The position numbers and the translations under genes are program-made. 64,000 nucleotides of DNA from Streptomyces antimicrobicus (lineage in GTDB: Bacteria > Actinomycetota > Actinomycetes > Streptomycetales > Streptomycetaceae): the NCBI RefSeq assembly GCF_020532625.1, contig NZ_JAJAUY010000002.1, forward strand, positions 62,001 through 126,000. The letters run 5' to 3'. How positions within the stretch are numbered: the stretch's first letter is position 1; every line of letters starts with the position of its first letter. Positions 7,901 through 15,289 of the stretch are shown here, in pieces. Under the pieces are notes generated by a model that did no database searches, was not told the origin of the DNA, and saw nothing but the letters and a program-made list of their open reading frames with translations.

Positions 7901-10235
7901 CGACGGCCTCGCCCTCGTCCAGCGCGCGACCCGCACCCCCGGCGGCGCCACCTACCCCTTCGGCGCCGCGGACATGCCGCCCGCCACCACCGACGAGGCC
8001 CTGGCGCTGGAGGACGAGGTGCGCCGGCTGCTCCACCTGCACGACGCGCTCGCCGACCTCGCCGTCGCCGAAGGCGCCCATCAGGCCCTGCTCGGCAACA
8101 CCGACCGCGCCTCGGTCACCCTCGACGCCTACGCCAAGGACGGCGTCCCGCCCGAACCCGCCGTCGTGGCCACCCCACGCGGCGGCACCACGCTCACCCA
8201 CCGCTTCGGCATCCAGCTCACCGCCGGTCTCCGGGCGGACCACCTGCCGCCGCTCTACTTCGGCGACAGCCCGCGCGCCAAGGCGGAGCCGGCCGTGAAC
8301 GACTGGCTGCCGACCCTGCTCCCCGCGCAGCGGGACGTGGCCGCGCTCGTCACCTGGCCCGACCCGCTCGGCGGCGCACCCCACCAGCGCGTCGTCACCC
8401 AGGCGGACCTCGCGCTGCAGCCCCTCGACCTGCTGTGGGCCGTCCGCCCCGGGGACCACACGGCCATGACGGACCTGGACGACCGGATCATCGGCGTGGT
8501 GACCCGCGAGGAACGCCCCCGCCCCGACGTCGCCCTCACCATCCGGTACACCCGGCGGGTACCGGACAAGATCACCTTCTTCGAACTGTCCCCGCTCCTC
8601 GACGCGCTGCGCACGCTCTTCACCACCTCCCGCCCGCTGCGCCCCACCGACCTCCTCCCCGCCGCCGGCACCACGGCCGTCGACCGGTCCGCCGACGACG
8701 CCGTCGCCGTCTCCCGCGACCGGCTCTCCGCCGTCCACGACGCCCTCACGGCCCTGCGCACGCAGGTGACCGACCGGTCCGCGGAGCTGAGCCGGCTCTA
8801 CCCCGCCGCTCCCGCCCCGCCCCTGCGCGCCGAGGTGCTCGACCGGATCGACGTCCTGCTCGCCGGGTACGCGCAGCTGTGCACCACGGCGGGCGGCTTC
8901 GGGATGCCGCGCAGCGGCTGGGGCGAACTGACCGCCTGGCGGCGGGAGGTGTACGCCGCCCTGCTGGCCGCGGTCGCCACGGCGGCCGGGCGCATGGACC
9001 GTGCGCTCGGCCAGGCAGACCAGCTCCTGCACGACGAGCGGGCCCTGCCGCCCACCGCCCCCGACGAGGACCGCTTCCGCCTGCTGGAGACGGCGGAGCG
9101 GCTGTTGACGACCGCGCCCACGACCCCCCGCCCGGACCGCCCCGCCGCGTTGCGCGCGATCGTCACCAACCGGCGCACGGCCTTCACCGGCCGCCTCGCG
9201 GACCTCAGGAGCGTGGCCCGGACCGGCCGGGACACCCTGGCCGGCCTCCTCGCCGAGATCCGCGGGTACCTGCCGCTGGACGGCTTCGACCCCGTCGGCC
9301 TGGACCTGACCCCGTTCGAGGACCGGATCGTGGACCACGGACGGGAACTGCTCCGCCGTACCAAGGCGCTGGGCGAGGCCGTCGACGAGCGGCTCAAGGA
9401 CGCCGGCACCGCCCTCGGCGCGTACGACGCCGCGCCGCCCGGCCCGGAACGGGTACGGTGCGCCACCGACACCCTCAAGGCGCTGCTGGGACCGGACGCC
9501 CTGGTCGTACCCGAGTTCACCCCGACCGCGGCACTGGCCGGGGACTGGGACCGGGCCCGGGCCGACAGCGAGCGGCTCGTCGCCCACCTCACGGACGACT
9601 TTGGCCGGGACTTCCCCGTCGACGACTGGCTGCACGGCATCGCCCGCGTGCGCGACAAGCCCCGGCTGTGGGAGAAGGCCGTGGTCCTCGCCGACGCGCT
9701 GCGCGGCCCGGGCGGGCTGATGAGCGACATCGCCGGCACGGCGGACCCCGCCCTGACCCCCGTGCAGCTCCCCTACCGCCCGGGGGACAGCTGGGCGGCC
9801 ATGGAGTTCAAGGCCGGGGCCCGTCCGACCGAGGACCGGGTGCTGTTCACCGCCCACTACGCCCCGGCCCCGCCGGGCCTGCCCACCGCGCCCCGCTGCG
9901 GGCTGCTGTTCGACGAGTGGACCGAGGTCGTGCCGTCCGACAGCGAGACCACCGGCATCGCCCTGCACTACGACGGCCCCGACTCGGAACCGCCGCAGGC
10001 GATGCTGCTGGTGGTGCCCCCGGCCCGCACCGGCACCTGGGACGAGGACGACCTCGTGGCCGCCGTCCAGGAGACCCTGGACCTCGCCGCGTTGCGGGCG
10101 GTGGAGCCGGACCACCTCGACGACACGGCGTACGCCCATCTGCTCCCGGCCACCGTGCTCTCCGCGACCCGCCGGCCGATCACGATCAGCACCGATCTGG
10201 CACTCGGCAACCTGCGAGGGAAGACCCATGCCTGA
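4959..10235 (+). CDS. conserved giant protein of unknown function, member 2 of three (1758 aa)
   Basis: Starts at ATG 4959, 8 bases inside the preceding gene, with AGGAG about 10 bases upstream. The N-terminus carries PVLLGPVRVETRFTEDRLLVRVFPDEWAVD, split here as PVRVETRF and LLVRVFPDEW. Two related segments of the type YWTxVWRA (residues about 50 and 130) hint at an internal duplication. Later landmarks are RIGRQPYGILPTTAF (about 450), FDAWWLGLANERLAELR (about 785), RSFAVNLSSERVR (about 890), a long helical, coiled-coil-like part at about 1240-1540 rich in Arg, Leu and Asp, and CGLLFDEWTEVVPSDSETTG near 1650. No signal peptide, transmembrane helix, nucleotide-binding loop or protease motif is seen. 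Size, gene order and overlap suggest a structural subunit assembled with its neighbours; this is inference. Confidence 0.85.
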   Translation: MPDQLSDAYPVLLGPVRVETRFTEDRLLVRVFPDEWAVDAAEQLPSEAEFSALTAYWTGVWRAAGDAGAERVAWQEFTRRVAPGRATWLRDTHRPADPGDRPSGLPERTTVLVVTTTAALPAADRQPTVAYWTAVWRAHGDRARLRAAEAALLAAVGPARARTVRARPPAGIDAAPLVSGDGVVVAFLVVPRPAALAADSWTRAARARLLPDRITVLGFTGGRRMFSVTGAPIPAELAVGPDPGAEDKPRVDEDSGALHVPDDLAWLTDFDAAVAVGMGVRVPLDEHTRDGVERLIVLGLRRGRGPQDSATALTDLIGRQLRSPAGFALVPQGTPTNNTEAAPAGQDPHTEALAGLRTAEGAGPAAAADWTARTDGQCLAELLGIDPTALVAVPHADGTDQRDARAANTALWPATWGGFLSTALHPVVTDQDAARTRDFFLRHVSGRGPVPAVRIGRQPYGILPTTAFTRLTWPAGPTAAHRTALHHLLTAVREDWRTASARVARLDSGSPDPHQRLLDILALHPTSAEYHQRYARSVADLYNQENLAGRGPDVTAALTDRLHLARPLNALLARLGYDTRPPGGPARPEPELFHRLFEDTARPLLGPLVDDRPLSETDRLRPCTTPPTPLNYLHWLAAAGRRDLDLVRLEDGFAAGPPAALLYLLVRHAVLLGWEETGRRLAVAAGRTPVPAVDPPFIHVRTQRPGEPDPPVSESRYRQLYAPDPAVTGSTDPQRLVHQHVPGILGTHPATSELDEQLRAVALLGDLPTAKLERLLAEHIDCATYRFDAWWLGLANERLAELRYGPDGTGTPTRGVHLGCYGWLEEVRPRRVPLPRVAVPADLTRVFGDDPVPHDPGNGGYVHAPSPAHARTAAVLRAGYTANGSRENARSFAVNLSSERVRTALALLDGLRQGQSLGALLGHRFERGLHERRPGSRPPGVELDKFLPALRAAFPMRAGKLSPVVPGPGVPLDVVEARNVVDGLALVQRATRTPGGATYPFGAADMPPATTDEALALEDEVRRLLHLHDALADLAVAEGAHQALLGNTDRASVTLDAYAKDGVPPEPAVVATPRGGTTLTHRFGIQLTAGLRADHLPPLYFGDSPRAKAEPAVNDWLPTLLPAQRDVAALVTWPDPLGGAPHQRVVTQADLALQPLDLLWAVRPGDHTAMTDLDDRIIGVVTREERPRPDVALTIRYTRRVPDKITFFELSPLLDALRTLFTTSRPLRPTDLLPAAGTTAVDRSADDAVAVSRDRLSAVHDALTALRTQVTDRSAELSRLYPAAPAPPLRAEVLDRIDVLLAGYAQLCTTAGGFGMPRSGWGELTAWRREVYAALLAAVATAAGRMDRALGQADQLLHDERALPPTAPDEDRFRLLETAERLLTTAPTTPRPDRPAALRAIVTNRRTAFTGRLADLRSVARTGRDTLAGLLAEIRGYLPLDGFDPVGLDLTPFEDRIVDHGRELLRRTKALGEAVDERLKDAGTALGAYDAAPPGPERVRCATDTLKALLGPDALVVPEFTPTAALAGDWDRARADSERLVAHLTDDFGRDFPVDDWLHGIARVRDKPRLWEKAVVLADALRGPGGLMSDIAGTADPALTPVQLPYRPGDSWAAMEFKAGARPTEDRVLFTAHYAPAPPGLPTAPRCGLLFDEWTEVVPSDSETTGIALHYDGPDSEPPQAMLLVVPPARTGTWDEDDLVAAVQETLDLAALRAVEPDHLDDTAYAHLLPATVLSATRRPITISTDLALGNLRGKTHA

Positions 10236-12324
10236 ACCCTCCGGCCCGGACCCGTCCGGCCCCGACCTGTCCGGCCCCGATCCCGTCGGCCCCGACCCCG
10301 TCGGCTCCGACCCTGCCGGCCTGCGCATCGAGCGGCTGCGCGAGGCGCTCGACGACCGGCTCGCCCCCACCGTCGGCCTGTGGAACCGGCTCGAAGGCCG
10401 CCCCCGGACCGCCGACTTCGGGCGCGCCCTGCGGGTGGAGGTCCGCGACCCGCTGTGGATGCTCACCCGGCAGTGGCAGCTCGGTGAGTTCCGGGCCGCC
10501 GACGCCGGCTCGCCCGTGACCGCCACGTACGCGGTCGTGTCCGCGCCCACCACCCTCGTCCGCCCCGGCGAGCACGGCGCCACCGAGCGGTTCACCGCCG
10601 ACCGGCCGCTGGAGGCGGTGGCCGAACGCCGCGCGCTGCCCCTGGCCTTCGGCCCCGAACGGATCGGCTTCGACCTGCGTCTGGCCATCGGCCGGCGCTG
10701 GCTCAAGCTCGTGGCCCGCAACCGCCTGGTCAACGCGGTCAACCTGAACGTACGCCGCCAGTACGTGGACCGCTATCCGGTCCCGCTGCCCGACCCGGAG
10801 GCCGAGGACGACGCCCCGCGCGTGGCGCACCCCGAGGTCTGGTCGGTCTTCCAGGCGGTCGCGGGCCGCCGGATGGACGGGTACGAGTTCTACCGCCGGC
10901 TCACCGCGGGCATGCCCGCCTACGAAGGCATCTCCGGGATCGGCGACCTGCACCGCGACGAGCTGGTCAAGCTGGGCGAGCGGCTGGTGGCCTGGTTCGA
11001 CGACCTCATCGACCGCCCCGCCCCGCTCCCCGCCCCACCGCCCGGGGGCCCGTCCGCCGGAGGCCCGTCCGTCGAGGGCCCGTCCGCCGGGGGCCCGTCC
11101 GCCGGGGGCCGGGACAACGCTGCCTGGGACCCGGCCCGCCTCGAACACCGGCTGGCCATCCGTACGGCGGACCGGCACGACGGCGCGGGCGCGCGCGTCC
11201 TGTCGGCCCCCGAGTACCCCGGAGGCAGCCTCGACTGGCACGCGTTCTCGGTCGACCCCCACACCCGGCTCGATCCCCCCGCCCCCGGGAGCCCGCCGGC
11301 GCAGCTCCCGCGGGTGTTCAACCGTACGGTCTTCCCCGCGCCGGTCCGCTACTCCGGGATGCCGCTGCCCCGCTGGTGGGCGCTGGAGGACGGCCGTACC
11401 AACTTCGCCGCGGTCCGCCCCGACAGCACCGACCTGGCCCGGCTGGTCTTCCTGGAATTCGCCCTGGTCTACAGCAACGACTGGTACCAGCTGCCCTGCG
11501 ACCTGCCCGCCGGGACCTTGGCCACCGTCCAGGGCCTGACCGTGACCGACGTGTTCGGGGAACGGCTGTGGATCAGCCCTGCGGGGACCGGCCCGGACGT
11601 GACCTGGCAGGACTGGTCGATGTTCACCCTCAACACCCTCGGCGACACCGCGAAGGCGCCGCCACCGGCCGGCCCCGCCGCCGCCCCCGGGCAGGACACC
11701 GGCCCCGCCCCGGGCCTGCTGCTGCCGGGCAGCGTGCCGAAGGTCGCCGAGGGGCCCGTACTGGAGGAGGTCGCGCTCGTCCGCGACGAGACGAGCAACC
11801 TCGTGTGGGGCATCGAGCAGACGGTCACCCTGGCCACCGGTGAACCGCGCCGCGGCAGCGAGGCCGCGGCCGAACGCCTCGCCCATCTGCTCCGCCTGAA
11901 CCCGCCCCCGCAGCCGCCCCCGGCCGCGGCCCCCGTGGCGTACACCGTCATGAACGCGATCCCGGAGAACTGGATCCCGTTCGTCCCCGTCCACGTGCCC
12001 GAACAGAACCGCGCCATCCAGCTCCAGCGCGCCGCGCTGCCCAGCGTGCTGGGCGGCGGCCGGATCGTCACCCCGCGGACCTCGCTGCTGCGCGAGGGCC
12101 TGGACCGGGGCGACCGGTACTTCGTCAACGAGGAGGAGGTGCCGCCGACCGGCACCCGGCTCTCCCTGTCGTACAACCGGACCCGCTGGACCGACGGCCG
12201 GGTGGCGCTCTGGCTGAGCGCCCGGCGCCGCACGGGCCGCGGTGAGGCGTCCAGTGGGCTCGCCTTCGACTTCCTCAAGGACACCACCACGCCACCGGCC
12301 CCGCCTCCGACCGGCAGCAGGTAG
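10228..12324 (+). CDS. conserved large protein of unknown function, member 3 of three (698 aa)
   Basis: ATG 10228 overlaps the preceding stop by 8 bases and follows a GAGGGAAG ribosome-binding site. Residues 2-30 are a Pro-Ser-Gly-Pro-Asp repeat, then comes a compact module with GLWNRLEGRPRTADFGRAL and DPLWMLTRQWQLGEFRAADA (about residues 48-90). VNAVNLNVRRQYVDRYPV lies near 172, a second low-complexity linker (GGPSAGGPSVEGPSAGG) near 272-292, and FALVYSNDWYQLPCDLPAG plus VTDVFGERLWI near 410-450. No catalytic or membrane features were recognised. It is the last gene of the block and is followed by a strong hairpin terminator. The two repeat linkers match the style of the linker in member 1, which supports a shared modular architecture. 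Confidence 0.85.
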   Translation: MPEPSGPDPSGPDLSGPDPVGPDPVGSDPAGLRIERLREALDDRLAPTVGLWNRLEGRPRTADFGRALRVEVRDPLWMLTRQWQLGEFRAADAGSPVTATYAVVSAPTTLVRPGEHGATERFTADRPLEAVAERRALPLAFGPERIGFDLRLAIGRRWLKLVARNRLVNAVNLNVRRQYVDRYPVPLPDPEAEDDAPRVAHPEVWSVFQAVAGRRMDGYEFYRRLTAGMPAYEGISGIGDLHRDELVKLGERLVAWFDDLIDRPAPLPAPPPGGPSAGGPSVEGPSAGGPSAGGRDNAAWDPARLEHRLAIRTADRHDGAGARVLSAPEYPGGSLDWHAFSVDPHTRLDPPAPGSPPAQLPRVFNRTVFPAPVRYSGMPLPRWWALEDGRTNFAAVRPDSTDLARLVFLEFALVYSNDWYQLPCDLPAGTLATVQGLTVTDVFGERLWISPAGTGPDVTWQDWSMFTLNTLGDTAKAPPPAGPAAAPGQDTGPAPGLLLPGSVPKVAEGPVLEEVALVRDETSNLVWGIEQTVTLATGEPRRGSEAAAERLAHLLRLNPPPQPPPAAAPVAYTVMNAIPENWIPFVPVHVPEQNRAIQLQRAALPSVLGGGRIVTPRTSLLREGLDRGDRYFVNEEEVPPTGTRLSLSYNRTRWTDGRVALWLSARRRTGRGEASSGLAFDFLKDTTTPPAPPPTGSR
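10237..10319 (+). repeat. 15-bp tandem repeat, N-terminal Pro-Ser/Val-Gly-Pro-Asp linker
   Basis: About five to six imperfect copies of a 15-base unit (type GACCCGTCCGGCCCC) encode PSGPDPSGPDLSGPDPVGPD at the start of the 698-residue protein. In-frame periodicity suggests expansion and contraction is tolerated; it may tether the protein to a partner. Confidence 0.75.
11041..11112 (+). repeat. 15-bp tandem repeat, internal Gly-Gly-Pro-Ser linker
   Basis: Four to five copies of GGCCCGTCCGCCGGG-like units encode GGPSAGGPSVEGPSAGGPSA. It divides the 698-residue protein into two halves and keeps frame. Confidence 0.75.
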
Positions 12325-12347
12325 GAGCACGGCCCCCCAACCGTGCC

Positions 12348-12382
12348 GGGCCGGGGCCGCCGCCTCGGCGCGGCCCCGGCCC
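12348..12382. terminator. bidirectional hairpin terminator
   Basis: A perfect 13-bp stem (GGGCCGGGGCCGC at 12348-12360 pairs with GCGGCCCCGGCCC at 12370-12382) with a 9-base loop lies between the convergent ends of the giant-protein operon and the SRPBCC gene. A smaller hairpin GCACGG/CCGTGC precedes it. There is no T-tract, as is usual in this G+C range. Confidence 0.75.
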
Positions 12383-12403
12383 GTCACGGGGGCGGTGTGC
12401 GGG

Positions 12404-12853
12404 TCAGACCTGGCCGCGCCACTGACCGGTCGGGGCGCCGCGGTCCTCGATGAAGTGCTTGAACCGCTTCAGGTCACCCTTGACCTGCCGGTCGACGAAC
12501 CCGAACTTGTCCGCGATGTTCTCCGCCATCCCGTCGGGATCGAAGTCCATCATGAAGGTGACCTCGGTATGGGCGGGGTCGATGGGGCGGAAGGTCACCA
12601 GCCCGGACTGCTCCGTCTCACCCCCGACCGTCACCCAGGCGATCTTCGTGTCCGGGATCTGCTCGGTGATCTCCGCGTCGAACTCCCGCTGGACTCCCGC
12701 GATCTTCGTCACCCAGTGGGTGAGGGTGTCGGTCCGCTGCTCGATCCGCTCGACACCGTCCATGAACTGCGGGAACGACTCGAACTGCGTCCACTGGTCG
12801 TAGGCGGTACGGACCGGGACGTCGACCTCGATGGACTCCTTGACCTGCGACAT
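12404..12853 (-). CDS. SRPBCC / polyketide cyclase-type protein (149 aa)
   Basis: The protein has the START-like SRPBCC pattern: VKESIEVDVPVRTAYDQWT at the N-terminus (ligand-binding beta strand then helix), FPQFMDGVERI, a central WVTKIAGVQREFDAEI sheet, and VTFRPIDPAHTEVTFMMDFD. This family binds small hydrophobic ligands in a helix-grip fold; in Streptomyces many copies are annotated as cyclase/dehydrase or Coq10-like without a known substrate. The start is ATG 12853 with AGGAGG 8 bases upstream. It stands alone, convergent with the giant-protein block. No secretion signal. The function is not deducible beyond ligand binding. Confidence 0.9.
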   Translation of the reverse strand: MSQVKESIEVDVPVRTAYDQWTQFESFPQFMDGVERIEQRTDTLTHWVTKIAGVQREFDAEITEQIPDTKIAWVTVGGETEQSGLVTFRPIDPAHTEVTFMMDFDPDGMAENIADKFGFVDRQVKGDLKRFKHFIEDRGAPTGQWRGQV

Positions 12854-13182
12854 GCTGTTCCTCCTGGGTCAGTTGCGTCCGGGCCGAACGCCGGCCTCTC
12901 GGGTGGCCGGCCCCGGCCCGGGGACTCTTCACAGGTGCCCTACGACACCGCGGTTGCCCCGGGACCCCCGGACGCACTCCCCGAACGAGCTGACTTTCAC
13001 CACCAGCCGGCCCACCCGCCCGCTTCACCGGCAACGGGCCCGCCGCCCCGCGGCCACCCGGCCCCGGCCGCCCGGCCGCCCGGCCGCCCCGGCCCCGCAG
13101 CCCCCGCGGCTTCCCGTACAGGCCGAAGGAGGGTGCCGCTCGGGGGGGACCCGCCGCACCGGGTGCCGGCTCCGCGGGCAGG
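12854..13182. other. intergenic stretch, promoter of the SRPBCC gene and no gene seen
   Basis: About 330 bases between the SRPBCC start and the end of the small secreted gene. It contains the Shine-Dalgarno for the SRPBCC gene at its left edge and a run of CCGGCCGCC units (about 13063-13090). No reading frame with convincing composition was found. Confidence 0.6.
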
Positions 13183-13551
13183 CTAGACCTTGCAGTTGGG
13201 AAGGGGATCGGTCTCGCTGGAGATGTCGATGTCCCGCATGTAGCCCCACGCGCCGTTGTCGGCCTGCGTCCACACCCATCGCCTCGGGTGCGGTCCGCCG
13301 ATGTAGGACCCGTAATCGCTCTTGCACTCGAACCAGCTGGTTGTGCTGTACATGCGGCCGACGATCTCGCCGCCGAACCGCGACTGGTACACGGGGGCGC
13401 CGTAGACGTTCTCGCAGTACCAGCGGCCGGCGTTCCAGCAGTCGGACGCGAGCTGCCCGGCGGAGGCCGTGGGCGCCGTCAGCGCGAGCGAGGCGCCGAC
13501 AGCCAGCGCCGCCAGCGCGGTCTTCACCGCCCGCATGCCGTACATGGTCAT
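13183..13551 (-). CDS. small secreted protein, SH3-like (122 aa precursor)
   Basis: Start ATG 13551 follows GAGGGAGA; a second in-frame ATG is at 13545. The first 32 residues form a signal peptide (Arg-Lys then ALAALAVGASLALTAPTASA, cleavage after ASA). The mature part of about 90 residues has four cysteines (DCWNAG, WYCENV, FECKSD, LPNCKV), suggesting two disulfides, and strand-like segments APVYQSRFGGEIVGRMYS and GAWGYMRDIDISSETDPLP typical of Streptomyces secreted SH3-type proteins. Such proteins are thought to bind wall or surface ligands; the ligand is unknown. It is monocistronic. Confidence 0.85.
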   Translation of the reverse strand: MTMYGMRAVKTALAALAVGASLALTAPTASAGQLASDCWNAGRWYCENVYGAPVYQSRFGGEIVGRMYSTTSWFECKSDYGSYIGGPHPRRWVWTQADNGAWGYMRDIDISSETDPLPNCKV

Positions 13552-13919
13552 GTCTCTCCCTCGACAGGTAACGGTTCCGGGGTTCCGGAGCGGGGCGGGC
13601 AGCGCGCCCGGCAGGCGGCCGCGGGGCCCCGCGTACCGAAGTCTTGCGCGGCAGCCGCAGGCGGCACAGCTTTGCGAAATCCTTCGAAACGAGAACCGCC
13701 GCCCCTTGCGCCGCCCGTCCACCGCGAGATCTCTGTGGCACCCCGACGCACAGCCGCCGACTCGGAGTCACGGACGCGAGCCCACCGGCAGCGGACCGTG
13801 GGGAAGGACCCGGACTGCTCCGATTGCGCTTTCGACCTGCGCAGCCGCCTTCGCCCGAATCCGGTGGGTCTGCCGCGACCGAGCTGCGATGATGCCACTG
13901 TTTCCCCGGTGGAGGTCAT
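13552..13919. other. divergent intergenic region, 368 bases
   Basis: Lies between the divergent starts of the small secreted protein and the zinc-ribbon-like protein. It has a relatively A+T-rich patch around 13673-13692 with TTTGCGAAA and TTCGAAAC, which read on the minus strand as two TTTCG half-sites 10 bases apart; this could be a regulator site or promoter element. No gene seen. Confidence 0.5.
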
Positions 13920-15038
13920 TTGTTCGTTTTCGTGTGTGCAGGGTGCGGCACCCAGCTGACCACTGCCCTGTCCCAGGTCGCCCTGCCGGTTCATGCCCAT
14001 CAGACTTTCGGGAACGGGCTGCAGCTCCCGGTGCTCATGGAACCGGGCACGTTCGCCGTGAACCCCGAACCGTGGGGGCCGCCGTGGCGCAGGTGGGAGG
14101 AGATCCACCCCGACGAGGCAGCCGCCCGCGGTGTTCACGCGCCGGTCCCCGCCCTGTCCGACGGTGCACCGGGAGCCGCCGTCATCGCGCCCGGCGACGC
14201 CCGCGCAACGGTACTCGTCCCGGAGCATCGCGGAGGTGGCTACTGCTGCGGCCTCGACGGGGGCGGTGGCCCGAACGTGGCCTGTGCGGAGTGTTCCCTG
14301 CCCGTGGCGAGCCGGATCGACGACTGCTCGCTCTGGCAGGCCATGTGGCTGGCCCCCGACGCCGTGCGACGTCATCCTGCGGGCGAGGCCGCCGTCGCAC
14401 CGCTGTCCTGGACGGAGCTGATGGCGGAAGGCAAGGGCACACCCCCCTACGCCCCGATCGCCGCGTGGGCGTCGCGGACAGCGGTGGGCCACTGGTCGAA
14501 CTACTCGTGGTCGTGGAGCCCGCAGTGGGTGGCAGCTGCGGGTCAGGCACTCGCGCATCTGCTGGTGGCCTCGCAGGGTCAGCCGGTGATCGTCCCGGAC
14601 GGTCTGGTCGGGGAGGTGTTCCAGCGGACGCTCGACGCCATGCTGCCGGCGAGGCCTCAGGCACGGCGCGCCGTTCTGGCCGGACCGGGACGACCGGCTC
14701 CGGACGAGGGCGCCGACATCCTCCTCGTACCGTCACACCCCCGGACGGGGGAGGTCTGGGCCCCGGACGCCTCGGCGGCCTACTTGGTGCCGCTGCCGTT
14801 CGGCGTCTGGCTGCGGATGCTCCTTCCCGAGTCCGGTCTCCCCGGGCCTGCGCCCTTGCCCGTGTCGGGCGGCTTGCCCGACGGTGTCCTCCGCGACGAC
14901 TTCGACTGGCCCGCCTGTCGCCCGCGTCACACGTTCGAGGTCGACTGGGCAGTGTTCCAGCACACCTTGGTGCGGCTGCCGGCCGTCCGCAGCCCGTGGC
15001 TGCGCGACGTCGTCGAGAGCTTCCGGCGGGGGTGCTGA
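13920..15038 (+). CDS. Streptomyces-type protein of unknown function with Cys pairs (372 aa)
   Basis: The best start is TTG 13920 with GGAGGT close upstream (spacing only 3), giving MFVFVCAGCGTQLT. That opens with a CxxC knuckle; a second pair, YCCGLDGGG and ACAECSLPVA, lies near residues 108-125, so a zinc-ribbon-like metal site is plausible. The middle section (SWTELMAEGKGTPPYAPI, WSNYSWSWSPQWVAAAGQAL) and the end (DFDWPACRPRHTFEVDWAVF) are well formed with strong third-position G/C bias. I recall near-identical proteins in many streptomycetes without an assigned function. No signal peptide or membrane helix. Confidence 0.85.
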   Translation: MFVFVCAGCGTQLTTALSQVALPVHAHQTFGNGLQLPVLMEPGTFAVNPEPWGPPWRRWEEIHPDEAAARGVHAPVPALSDGAPGAAVIAPGDARATVLVPEHRGGGYCCGLDGGGGPNVACAECSLPVASRIDDCSLWQAMWLAPDAVRRHPAGEAAVAPLSWTELMAEGKGTPPYAPIAAWASRTAVGHWSNYSWSWSPQWVAAAGQALAHLLVASQGQPVIVPDGLVGEVFQRTLDAMLPARPQARRAVLAGPGRPAPDEGADILLVPSHPRTGEVWAPDASAAYLVPLPFGVWLRMLLPESGLPGPAPLPVSGGLPDGVLRDDFDWPACRPRHTFEVDWAVFQHTLVRLPAVRSPWLRDVVESFRRGC

Positions 15039-15062
15039 CGTCGGGGCGGAGCGAACGAGTGA

Positions 15063-15275
15063 GCGGCTGGGCCACATGTCCCCGCCGGTGAGCTCTCGTA
15101 CGGTGACCTGGTGCTTCACGAGGACACGGTGACCAGGGCGGGCACCTTCGGGAAGAGGGGTCCGGTGTTCCGGGACCATGAGGAACTCGATGTGACGGTC
15201 GTCGCGGTCGCCCCGGTGGGCGTCAAGGTCGAGGTCGACGGAGCCGAGGAGCCGCCTCCGCACCGCCGCCACCAC
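15063..15275 (+). pseudogene. remnant of an unidentified gene
   Basis: From the stop at 15060 to about 15275 one frame has nearly perfect G/C at third codon positions and reads AGELSYGDLVLHEDTVTRAG and FRDHEELDVTVVAVAPVGVK, VEVDGAEE. It has no convincing start: the first usable codon is GTG 15111, after clearly coding-like sequence, and there is no ribosome-binding site. It then runs into the end of the convergent ATP-grasp gene. I read it as the inner part of a decayed gene. The antisense frame is also open, but its codon use is poorer. Confidence 0.4.
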
Positions 15276-15289
15276 CGCAGGATCCTCCG

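Noticed and set aside
4881-10742. A 1953-codon open frame on the minus strand
   Set aside because: It is the mirror of two strongly coding plus-strand genes; its composition is Gly/Arg/Val-rich without domains.
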